Positions 56,905-64,000 of a stretch of DNA of 64,000 bases are shown here, one piece after another. A program made the position numbers and the translations under genes. Every line of letters starts with the position of its first letter. Position 1 is the first letter of the stretch. This DNA is from CAVPGP01 sp963704025 (GTDB lineage Bacteria > Actinomycetota > Thermoleophilia > Gaiellales > Gaiellaceae): contig CAVPGP010000001.1 in assembly GCA_963704025.1 (NCBI GenBank), positions 186,001-250,000 of the forward strand, written 5' to 3'. The notes beneath the pieces are model-generated. The model did no database searches. It was not told where the DNA came from and saw only the letters and a list, made by a program, of their open reading frames with translations.

Positions 56905-58782
56905 GTGCGCCGCACCGTCCCGGTTCTCCTGGCGCTCGCGTTCTCGCCGGCGGCGCATGCGGCCACCCTGGACGTGAGCCCGCAGCAGTTCTCCCCCGAC
57001 CTCGGGCGGCTGGCGATCGCCGGGTCGCTCAGCCTGCCCCGGCAGGTGGGGGTCCAGCTGGCGAAGCCGAGCGGCGAGCCGGTCGGCTGGATCTCGGCGC
57101 CGGCGCAGCGGCAGGAGGTCGACCTCGACTGGAACGGCCGCCTGAACGGGCACCGAGTCACGGACGGGCGCTACGTCGTCCGACTCGTCTTCGGCTCCAC
57201 CGCCGTCGCGGAGACGCCGCTCCGGATCGATTCGCACGCGCCCGACCTGCGCGGTCTTCAGGTCGGGAACGGGAGCACGCCCTTCACCGGCGACGGGCGG
57301 TACCTCACCACCATCAGCCCGAACGGCGACGGCTTCCGGGACAGCGCCGTCGTCCGCTTCCGCCTCCGCGAGCCCGCGCGCGTCTTGCTCGAGGCGACGC
57401 GAACGACCACGAAGCCGATCGTCGTCTGGCACAACTGGAAGCGGTTCGGCCCGGGCGTGCACTCCTTCACCTGGACGCCCAATCCGAAGCTCAGGCCGCG
57501 GACCTATCTCCTGAGGCTGAGCACGTGGGACGCGGCCGGCAACCGCCGCCTCTACGGCGCCGACACGGCGTTCGTGGGCCGCTACACGCGCGCCCCCGTG
57601 GTTCGCCTGCAGGGGATCGACGCCGGCTTCACGCGCCCGAGCTACGCCCCCGGCCAGGCGGGCCTGCTGAAGATCTCGACCGACGAGCCCAGCCTCACGT
57701 TGAAAATCTTCCGCGTCGGGCCGGATCAGGTGATCACGTACGCCGACGACCAGCTCGCCGGGGTCGAGGTCCCGGACACCCAGCAGACCCTCGACTGGTC
57801 CGCGAACCGGAACGCGACCCACGACCTCGTCGTCCGCGTCGGCGCGTGGCCGAGCGGCCTCTACTACGTGCAGCTGGGCGGACCGGACAACCGGGTCGGC
57901 TACGCGCCCTTCGTCGTCCGGCCGGCGCAGTTCGGGGCCGTGAGCCGCGTGGCCGTCGTCCTGCCGACGAACAGCTGGCAGGCGTACAACTTCCAGGACG
58001 TCGACGGGAACGGCTACGGCGACACCTGGTACGCCGGCGGGCCGAACCGCTGGGTCGACCTCCGCCGCCCGTACAACAACCGGGGCGTGCCGCCGCGCTT
58101 CTACCGCTACGACCTCCCCTTCCTGCACTGGCTGTTCTGGAGCGGCAAGAACGTCGACTTCTTCTCCGACTCGGACTTCCAGAACATCGCGAGCGGAGAC
58201 GACCTCGCCAAGGCGTACGACCTCGTCGTCTTCGAGGGTCACGAGGAGTACGTGACGGAGCGGATGTACGACATCGTCACGCGCTACCGCGACCTGGGTG
58301 GGAACCTGGTGTTCCTCTCCGCGAACAACTTCTTCTGGCGGGTGCAGAAGGTTGGTCAGAGGATCCGCAAGACGGCCCAGTTCCGCCAGATCGGCAAGCC
58401 CGAGGCTCGGCTGCTGGGCGTCCAGTACCGCGCCAACGACGACGGAACGAAGCAGGGGCTCTTCGTCGTCCGCGGCGCAGCCGCAGCGCCGTGGCTGTGG
58501 GCGGGCACGGACCTCGGCGAGGGCTCGACGTTCGGCGCCTACGTGGGCGGCTACGGGATCGAGATCGACTCGACGACCGCCGAGTCGCCGCCCGGGACGC
58601 TCGTGCTGGCGGAGATACCCGACCTCTTCGGCCCGGGCCTGACGGCCCAGATGACCTACTACGAGACGGCCGCGGGAGCGAAGGTGTTCGCCGCGGGCAC
58701 GCTCGACTTCGGCGGGTCGGCCACCTTCTGGCCCGTCAGGCGGATGCTCGAGAACATCTGGGCGCACCTCTCCCCGCCCTGA
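56905..58782 (+). CDS. Large exported protein with N,N-dimethylformamidase-beta-like domain
   Basis: A 625-aa protein with a Sec signal (TVPVLLALAFSPAAHAA). Residues about 20-300 are three immunoglobulin/FlgD-like domains (SPNGDGFRDSAVVRFRLREP is a FlgD-type mark). The C-terminal half matches the DMFA2-like group: VAVVLPTNSWQAYNFQDVDG, DTWYAGGPNRWVDLRRPYN, FLHWLFWSGKNVDFFSD, DLVVFEGHEEYVTERMYDIV and GGNLVFLSANNFFWRV. Hydrolysis of an amide is possible, but the substrate is unknown. Start by GTG and a -10 hexamer 7 bp upstream. Confidence 0.8.
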   Translation: MRRTVPVLLALAFSPAAHAATLDVSPQQFSPDLGRLAIAGSLSLPRQVGVQLAKPSGEPVGWISAPAQRQEVDLDWNGRLNGHRVTDGRYVVRLVFGSTAVAETPLRIDSHAPDLRGLQVGNGSTPFTGDGRYLTTISPNGDGFRDSAVVRFRLREPARVLLEATRTTTKPIVVWHNWKRFGPGVHSFTWTPNPKLRPRTYLLRLSTWDAAGNRRLYGADTAFVGRYTRAPVVRLQGIDAGFTRPSYAPGQAGLLKISTDEPSLTLKIFRVGPDQVITYADDQLAGVEVPDTQQTLDWSANRNATHDLVVRVGAWPSGLYYVQLGGPDNRVGYAPFVVRPAQFGAVSRVAVVLPTNSWQAYNFQDVDGNGYGDTWYAGGPNRWVDLRRPYNNRGVPPRFYRYDLPFLHWLFWSGKNVDFFSDSDFQNIASGDDLAKAYDLVVFEGHEEYVTERMYDIVTRYRDLGGNLVFLSANNFFWRVQKVGQRIRKTAQFRQIGKPEARLLGVQYRANDDGTKQGLFVVRGAAAAPWLWAGTDLGEGSTFGAYVGGYGIEIDSTTAESPPGTLVLAEIPDLFGPGLTAQMTYYETAAGAKVFAAGTLDFGGSATFWPVRRMLENIWAHLSPP

Positions 58783-58833
58783 GCCCCGGCGCCTGAACCC
58801 CGGCGTGCGCAGCCGGCCGCGCCCCGAGCGTCG

Positions 58834-59388
58834 CTAGTCGCCCCAGTCGAAGTCCCGGCTGCGCGTCCAGAGCCCTTCTTCGGACTCGGCATCCGGCTCG
58901 GGCAGCGGCTGGTCGGGGGGAGCCTCGGAATCGACGGAAGGCTCGACGTCCACGTCTGACGGCGCTGCATCGTCGGTAGCCGCATCGGCCGGCGCTCCGT
59001 TGAGCGACGCTCCCTCGACGGGCAAACCGTCGAGAATGCCGGCGTCGAGCGCCTCACCGTCGAACGGCTCGGAGCTTGGCTCCGGAGGCGACTCCAGCGA
59101 GGGCTCCGCAGCGGTGTCTGCCGGGACCGGCTCCGGCGCGGCGATGAACGTGTCCTCCGCCGCGGGCCAGTCGAGCGACGTCGACTCCTGGAGGATCGAC
59201 TCCTGGCCGCTCATGGTGTCCTCCACCCGGGCCTGCTCCTCCGTCTTGAAGAGCGGGTGGTTCTCGAACGGATCCTCCGCCATGTAGCCCGAGATGGGCA
59301 TCTTGCCCTCGAGCTCGGAGTTCTTCCGCTTCAGCTCGAGATGATCCTGGATGACCTGCGCGAAAAGCGAAGACGTCTCAACCGGCAT
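58834..59388 (-). CDS. Acidic, mostly disordered hypothetical protein
   Basis: A 184-aa protein. The first 70 residues are a conserved-looking helix (LFAQVIQDHLELKRKNSELE) and a short acidic motif; the rest is rich in Pro, Glu, Asp and Ser and should be disordered, ending in LWTRSRDFDWGD. Function unknown. GAGGAGAGG lies 7 bp before the ATG and TAAAAT further up is a possible -10. It lies 53 bp downstream of the GGDEF gene and may be cotranscribed. Confidence 0.68.
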   Translation of the reverse strand: MPVETSSLFAQVIQDHLELKRKNSELEGKMPISGYMAEDPFENHPLFKTEEQARVEDTMSGQESILQESTSLDWPAAEDTFIAAPEPVPADTAAEPSLESPPEPSSEPFDGEALDAGILDGLPVEGASLNGAPADAATDDAAPSDVDVEPSVDSEAPPDQPLPEPDAESEEGLWTRSRDFDWGD

Positions 59389-59441
59389 GTGTCGTACCTC
59401 TCCTCGTGATACAGCCGGGCAATTTTACCGCCTTGCAGGAG

Positions 59442-61217
59442 TTACCGTGCAGGCGAAACCGGGTCGGCGGCCGTCACGACCCGATTCTTCCCCGCGCGCT
59501 TGGCCTCGTAGAGCGCCGAGTCCGCCGCGGCGATCAGGGCCGCCTCGCTCGAGTGCTCCGGGAACGAGGCGACGCCGAAGCTCGCGGTGACGCCGATCCG
59601 GGTGCCGTCGGCGGCGAGGATGAGCCGGTCGGCGAACGCGGCGCGGGCGCGCTCTGCGACCCGCGCGCCGCCCGTGAGGTCGGTTCCGGGGAGGACGATC
59701 ACGAACTCCTCGCCGCCCCAGCGCCCGACCACGTCGATGTCGCGCACGGTCTCCTCCAGCGTCTCCGCGAACTCGCGCAGGACGACGTCGCCCGTCGGGT
59801 GGCCGTAGCGGTCGTTGACTCGCTTGAAGTCGTCGAGATCTGCGAGGACGACCGCGACGTCGCCGGCGAAGCGCTCGAGCCGGGCGAGCTCGCCGTGGAG
59901 CGCCTGCTGGCCGGCGCGGCGGTTGGCCACTCCGGTCAGCCCGTCGATCGACGCCTGCTTCTCGACCATGCGGTGCAGGCGGGCATTCTCGAGCGCGATC
60001 ACGGCCTGGCTGACGAGCGAGACGGCGTCCTCGTGGGCGTCGAGGCTGAACTTCGGGCCGTAGAGGATCAGCCGGCCGAAGCTCTGCCGGCCCGCCGTCA
60101 GCGGCAGCTCGATCCGGCCCGGGCCGCCGTCCTCCACGCCCGCACGCGCGATTTCGCCCCCCGGCCCGAGCACCACGCCGCCCGTGGCCCCGGTCGCCTC
60201 GACGGCCGTCTCGATCAGGACGACCAGCAGCCGGTCGCTGTCGTGCGTGAAGGCGAGCGCCTGCCCGATGCGTGCGTTCGAGTCGCGCAGCCGGACGCGC
60301 TCGGCCTCGAGCTCCGCCAGACGCAGCTCGAGCTGCTGCGCCATCTCGTTGAACGCCTGGCCGAGCTGGGCGAACTCGTCGCGGCCGTGGACGGGGACGC
60401 GCTCGGTCAGCTCGCCGCGCGCGATCTTGCGCGCCGCCTCGGAGAGGCGGGTGAGCGTTCCGACGACCGAGCGGCTGAGCCCGTAGGCGGCGAGGCCGAT
60501 CAGGATGAGCAGGCCGATGAGCGCCGCGCCGAGGCCGCGCTCGATCCGGGCGACCGACGCGTCGATCCGCGACTGCGGCGTGAGGACCGCGAACGAGGCA
60601 CCCCGCGGCTCTCGCAGGTCGTTGGCGCCCAGCACGCGGAACCGCTTGCCCGCGATCTCGGTCGTGCTGGCCCGCCCCGGGGGCGCCGTCGCGGTCAGGC
60701 CGCGCAGCCGCTCGGGGCCGCGGACGATCCGGCCCTGCTGGAGGAAGACGAGGTCGTCCTGCTCGTCGAGCCCCGTGCGGTCGCGGAGGTGCCCGAGCAG
60801 CGCGCTGTCGAGCGGCACTGCGACGGAGACGCGGCCGAGCGGCCGGCCACGATCGAGGACGTTCACCGTCTGGAGCGCCGCCGGCCCGCTCACCGAGCCG
60901 ACCGTGACACCCCTGTTCGTGCGGACGATCACGTTCGGGTCGCCGCCGAGAGCCCGCTGGAGCACCACTCTGCTTCCCGACCGGAGCCCGCGCTGCACGG
61001 CCGGCTCGGCGGCGATGCGGTCGGCACGGTGCGACGCCTCCGTGAGCCGGTCGCCGTATGCGTTCAGCGCCGCGCGCATCCCCGCCTCCAACCGCGCATC
61101 CACACGGCTCGTCTCGCTGCGCCGCGCCAGCGAGTCGAAGCCCCAGAACGCGGCCGCCAGAGGCAAGAGCGCGAGAAGCACGAAATAGATGACGAGCTTA
61201 AACTTGAAGCTACCCAT
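59442..61217 (-). CDS. Membrane-bound diguanylate cyclase (sensor, HAMP, GAF, GGDEF)
   Basis: A 591-aa signalling enzyme making c-di-GMP. An N-terminal helix (FKLVIYFVLLALLPLAAAF), an extracellular sensor of about 200 residues (VNVLDRGRPLGRVSVAVPLD strand), a second helix (AALIGLLILIGLAAYGL), a HAMP region (RLSEAARKIARGELTERV), a GAF-like domain (IETAVEATGATGGVVLGPGG) and a GGDEF domain with an intact GGEEF site. An RxxD inhibitory site (RDID) lies five residues before it, so product inhibition is expected. No EAL domain. Confidence 0.93.
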   Translation of the reverse strand: MGSFKFKLVIYFVLLALLPLAAAFWGFDSLARRSETSRVDARLEAGMRAALNAYGDRLTEASHRADRIAAEPAVQRGLRSGSRVVLQRALGGDPNVIVRTNRGVTVGSVSGPAALQTVNVLDRGRPLGRVSVAVPLDSALLGHLRDRTGLDEQDDLVFLQQGRIVRGPERLRGLTATAPPGRASTTEIAGKRFRVLGANDLREPRGASFAVLTPQSRIDASVARIERGLGAALIGLLILIGLAAYGLSRSVVGTLTRLSEAARKIARGELTERVPVHGRDEFAQLGQAFNEMAQQLELRLAELEAERVRLRDSNARIGQALAFTHDSDRLLVVLIETAVEATGATGGVVLGPGGEIARAGVEDGGPGRIELPLTAGRQSFGRLILYGPKFSLDAHEDAVSLVSQAVIALENARLHRMVEKQASIDGLTGVANRRAGQQALHGELARLERFAGDVAVVLADLDDFKRVNDRYGHPTGDVVLREFAETLEETVRDIDVVGRWGGEEFVIVLPGTDLTGGARVAERARAAFADRLILAADGTRIGVTASFGVASFPEHSSEAALIAAADSALYEAKRAGKNRVVTAADPVSPAR

Positions 61218-61292
61218 CAGCGGCTCGATTCAAGGAGACGGCACCGGTTGCCGATGTCCTTAGAGCAGTTGTCGGACGGAGAAGGGGGTTGC

Positions 61293-62099
61293 ATGAGGGG
61301 AACGATCGGCATGCTCGCAACGGGGGCGGTTCTGCTGGCTGGTCTCTTCGGCCTCGCAATCGTGCCTGCTCGTCTGGGCTCGCCGCCAGAAACGACCCCG
61401 AAACTGCCGCATCCGGTCGCTCCTTCGCTCGGCGTCGTGAACGCCGCGCCGGCACCCTCGACGCACGTCCAGCCGGCGAACAAGCCTAACGCAGCGCCCG
61501 TCAGCGCGCCGTCGGCGCCCCAGGCGCAGCTGATCTCCGCCCGGGTCGAGCCCGCTCCGGCCCCGGTCCCTGCCGCCCAGCCGGTCACGCAGACCCGCCG
61601 CCGCACCGTGCCGACGGAGGAGCCGGCTCCCAGGCCGACGACCCAGCCCACGCCGACTCCCACCCCCCAGCCGACTCCGCAGCCGACCCCGCAGCCGACC
61701 CCGCAGCCCACGCCACAGCCGACTCCCCAGCCGACGCCTCAGCCGACTCCGGAGCCGACTGGCCAGCCGACCACACCGACGCAGCAGCCGACAGCCCAGC
61801 CGCCGATGCAGCCGACGCCCACGCAGCCCGCTCCTTCCCCGCCGCAGACGACCCCGGCTCCCCTGCCCGTCCCGCCTTACACGTCGAATCCCAAGCGGGA
61901 TCGCATCCTCGCGTTCGTGTACGACACGCTCGCAAGCATGGGCAGCGGCCAGCCCGGAAACGACGACCAGAACGACGGCAACTGCGGCGACGGTGGCGAC
62001 GGCGGCCAGCACTCCTGGCCAGGCGATCAGGACCACGGAGGCGACCACGGACCCTCGGACTGGGGCGACCGCGACGACGGCGGTCACGGCGGCTCTTAG
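61293..62099 (+). CDS. Exported proline-rich protein with PTPQ repeats
   Basis: A 268-aa protein: signal or anchor helix (TIGMLATGAVLLAGLFGLAI), a long Pro/Ala linker, about eight PTPQ-type tetrapeptide repeats (PTPQPTPQPTPQPTPQ), then a short folded segment (KRDRILAFVYDTLASMGSG) and a Gly/Asp/His-rich tail (GGDHGPSDWGDRDDGGHGG) that could bind divalent metal. It seems to be a stalk that crosses the cell wall. GAAGGGGG lies 4 bp before the ATG. It is divergent from the GGDEF gene. Confidence 0.78.
   Translation: MRGTIGMLATGAVLLAGLFGLAIVPARLGSPPETTPKLPHPVAPSLGVVNAAPAPSTHVQPANKPNAAPVSAPSAPQAQLISARVEPAPAPVPAAQPVTQTRRRTVPTEEPAPRPTTQPTPTPTPQPTPQPTPQPTPQPTPQPTPQPTPQPTPEPTGQPTTPTQQPTAQPPMQPTPTQPAPSPPQTTPAPLPVPPYTSNPKRDRILAFVYDTLASMGSGQPGNDDQNDGNCGDGGDGGQHSWPGDQDHGGDHGPSDWGDRDDGGHGGS
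61645..61758 (+). repeat. 12-bp tandem repeats coding for PTPQ
   Basis: Units of the form CAGCCGACTCCC, with third-base changes, repeat about nine times inside the proline-rich gene. Codon variation keeps the peptide nearly constant, which shows selection on the protein. Confidence 0.8.
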
Positions 62100-62145
62100 A
62101 GCTTCTAAGCGCGCGACCCCTGGTCGTAACGGGCATGATGTCGCC

Positions 62146-62340
62146 GTGGCGAAGGTTCCACTGAAAGCCCGCGGCGGGGCGCTGGGGCTCGCGCTCGCCG
62201 CCTACGACGTCTACCGGCGCCTGCCGCCCGAGCAGCGGCGCCAGCTCGTCGACCTGACGCGAAAGCACGGCCCGCGGCTGGCGCAGAAGGCGATGAAGGC
62301 CGGCGCCGACGCGCGCCGGCGGCGCACCGGCCGCAAGTGA
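62146..62340 (+). CDS. Small basic hypothetical protein
   Basis: A possible 64-aa protein from GTG with CATGAT 6 bp upstream. It is helical and basic: a mildly hydrophobic GGALGLALAAYDVYRRLP, then QRRQLVDLTRKHGPRLAQ and a basic tail RRRRTGRK. No family known, but the composition is that of a real protein and the -10 spacing fits other genes here. It is convergent with the oxoglutarate dehydrogenase gene (7-bp gap). Confidence 0.6.
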   Translation: MAKVPLKARGGALGLALAAYDVYRRLPPEQRRQLVDLTRKHGPRLAQKAMKAGADARRRRTGRK

Positions 62341-62347
62341 CCCGCGG

Positions 62348-64000
62348 CTAAGAAGTTGCCAGCGCGGCGCGGACGATGCGGTCCTGCTCGTGCAGGTGCG
62401 CCGTCGGGTATCCCTCACTCGGGCTCGCCCGCCACGGCCGGCCGACGTAGCGCAGCGTCGCACCAGGCGGGAGGGCCTCTTCGAGCCGGTGCCGGATCGT
62501 CCGCCACGCGCCCATGTTCTGTGGTTCCTCCTGAACCCAAAGCACCTCGCGGAGGTTCGGGTAGCCCGAGGTGAGCTGCGCGGCCGCCTCGACCGGGAAC
62601 GGGTACAGCTGCTCGACCCGCGCGACGGCGGTCCTCGCCGCCGCAGGCCGCGCCTCGTGCCCGACGATGTCGTAGTAGACCTTTCCCGTGCAGAGAACCA
62701 GCCGCTCGACGGTGCCGTGGTCCGCCTGCGGATCGTCGATCACGGGCTGGAACGAGCCCTCGGTCAGCTCGGGCAGCGAGGACATCGCCTCCTTGAGCCG
62801 CAGCAGGCCCTTCGGGGTCATCAGCACGAGCGGGCGCGCGCTCGCGTCCAGCGCCTGGCGGCGGAGGAGGTGGAAGTACTGGGCGGCCGTCGTCAGGTTC
62901 GCGATCCGCAGGTTCTCCTGCGCAGCCAGCTGGAGGAACCGCTCGAGCCGCGCACTGGAGTGCTCGGGGCCGTTTCCCTCGTAGCCGTGGGGCAGCAGCA
63001 GCGTCAGCCGCGACGTCTGCCCCCATTTCGAGAGACCGGACGAGACGAACTGGTCGAGGATGATCTGCGCGCCGTTGACGAAGTCGCCGAACTGGGCCTC
63101 CCAGAGGACGAGCGCCTCGGGCGCGGCGACCGAGTAGCCGTACTCGAAGCCGAGCGCGGCGTACTCGGAGAGCGGCGAGTTGTGGACCTCGAACGAGGCG
63201 CCGGCGTCGTCGAGGTACTGGATCGGTGCGTAGGTCTCCCCCGTGTGCGCGTCGTGGAGCACGAGGTGCCGGTGTGAGAACGTGCCGCGCTCGGAGTCCT
63301 GGCCGGTCAGCCGGATCGGGATCGACTCGGTGACGAGGCTCCCGAACGCGAGCGCCTCCGCGTGGCCCCAGTCGATCGCGACGGCGTCGAGCGCGGCGAT
63401 GCGCCGCTCCAGCTGCTTCGCCAGCTTGGGGTGCACGGTGAAGGCGTCGGGCACGCGCAGAAGCTCCTCGTTCAGCTCCCGCAGACGCCGTTCGCCGACC
63501 GCGGTCTCGACATTGCCGTCGCCGGTCGCAGGCAGGCGCTGGTCGCGCTTGTCCTGTGGCGGAGACTGCCCGAGGCTCTCCTTGAGCGCCTCGTGGGCCG
63601 CGCGCATCGCCCCCTCCGCGCGGCCGGAGAGGTCGTCGGCCTCGTGCTGTGTGATCACGCCCTCCTCGATCAGCTGCTGCGCATAGAGCTCGCGCACGGT
63701 GGGGTGCTCCGCGATCTGCTGGACCATCAGCGGCTGCGTGTACGCGGCTTCGTCCTGCTCGTTGTGCCCGAAGCGCCGGTAGCCGACCAGGTCGACGACC
63801 ACGTCCCTGCCGAAGCGGAGGCGGTAGGCCATCGCCAGCCGCGTCGCCGCGATCGCGGCCTCCGGGTCGTCGGCGTTCACGTGGATGATGGGCAGGTCGA
63901 ATCCCTTCGCGAGGTCGGACGAGTAGCGGGTCGAGCGCCCCTGCGTCGGATCGGTGGTGAAGCCGACCTGGTTGTTGGAGATCAGATGGAACGTGCCGCC
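62348..64000 (-). CDS. sucA: 2-oxoglutarate dehydrogenase E1 component, C-terminal part (runs off the window)
   Basis: The frame is open to the right edge and the 550 visible residues are the C-terminal half of a thiamine-diphosphate E1. Visible: HLISNNQVGFTTDP (just before the diphosphate site end), MAYRLRFGRDVVVDLVGYRR, GHNEQDEAAYTQPLMV, and the transketolase-like second half with SEYAALGFEYGYSVA, LVLWEAQFGDFVNGAQIILD and LLLPHGYEGNGPEHSSARLE. It decarboxylates 2-oxoglutarate in the TCA cycle. In many actinobacteria the same polypeptide also carries an E2-like N terminus (Kgd/OdhA); that part is outside the window. Confidence 0.94.
   Translation of the reverse strand, partial: GGTFHLISNNQVGFTTDPTQGRSTRYSSDLAKGFDLPIIHVNADDPEAAIAATRLAMAYRLRFGRDVVVDLVGYRRFGHNEQDEAAYTQPLMVQQIAEHPTVRELYAQQLIEEGVITQHEADDLSGRAEGAMRAAHEALKESLGQSPPQDKRDQRLPATGDGNVETAVGERRLRELNEELLRVPDAFTVHPKLAKQLERRIAALDAVAIDWGHAEALAFGSLVTESIPIRLTGQDSERGTFSHRHLVLHDAHTGETYAPIQYLDDAGASFEVHNSPLSEYAALGFEYGYSVAAPEALVLWEAQFGDFVNGAQIILDQFVSSGLSKWGQTSRLTLLLPHGYEGNGPEHSSARLERFLQLAAQENLRIANLTTAAQYFHLLRRQALDASARPLVLMTPKGLLRLKEAMSSLPELTEGSFQPVIDDPQADHGTVERLVLCTGKVYYDIVGHEARPAAARTAVARVEQLYPFPVEAAAQLTSGYPNLREVLWVQEEPQNMGAWRTIRHRLEEALPPGATLRYVGRPWRASPSEGYPTAHLHEQDRIVRAALATS

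Noticed and set aside
61645..61758. Regular repeats that could be read as a CRISPR-like array
   Set aside because: The 12-bp units are in frame, have no spacers and code for PTPQ inside an exported protein.

Overview
The window is a high-GC chromosomal segment of an actinobacterium. The gene families (CarD, a sporulation-type SigH, SARP/BTAD regulators, a SipW/TasA set) and the gene order suggest a deep lineage such as class Thermoleophilia. This assignment is inferred from content, not from a marker-gene tree. Coding density is very high, neighbouring genes often overlap by 1-14 bp, GTG and TTG starts are common, and many genes carry a TANNNT -10 hexamer 6-9 bp before the start codon, which points to widespread leaderless transcripts.

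Left part (1-28.9 kb): mostly housekeeping genes. A conserved block on the minus strand runs clpC, radA, carD, ispD, HAD phosphatase, ispF, gltX, cysS, rlmB, yacP (NYN RNase), sigH. It joins the order known from Bacillus (clpC-radA-ispD-ispF-gltX-cysS-rlmB-yacP-sigH) to that of Mycobacterium (carD-ispD-ispF-cysS-rlmB, with radA, mutY, clpC and panC nearby). Around it lie a biotin-dependent acyl-CoA carboxylase beta subunit, a PLP enzyme, tRNA-Thr, mutY, a peptide-binding protein with an M29 aminopeptidase, a uracil-DNA glycosylase, three serine-hydrolase-fold genes and a DUF2520-panC-panB pantothenate operon. cysS and the M29 gene are broken by single-base insertions that look like assembly errors.

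Middle part (28.9-44.5 kb): a B-type cytochrome oxidase whose subunit I carries a fused cytochrome c domain; a five-gene SipW/TasA-like surface-protein operon (32.1-35.6 kb); a papain-like protease; uvrA with a LexA-type operator; several small membrane or regulatory proteins; and uvrB.

Right part (44.5-64 kb): the most unusual region. An nSTAND1 NTPase-WD40 protein is translationally coupled to a BTAD-SIR2-like protein. Next to them are a 48-aa secreted peptide, a second very large BTAD-(degenerate cyclase)-ATPase-TPR regulator, and a run of small or exported proteins (PKD, collagen-like, M23 peptidase). Four of these promoters plus the BTAD-SIR2 promoter share 11-bp-spaced GTTAG-type direct repeats, as expected of a SARP regulon. 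The window ends with secreted enzymes, a GGDEF diguanylate cyclase, a proline-rich exported protein and the 3' part of a 2-oxoglutarate dehydrogenase E1 gene.
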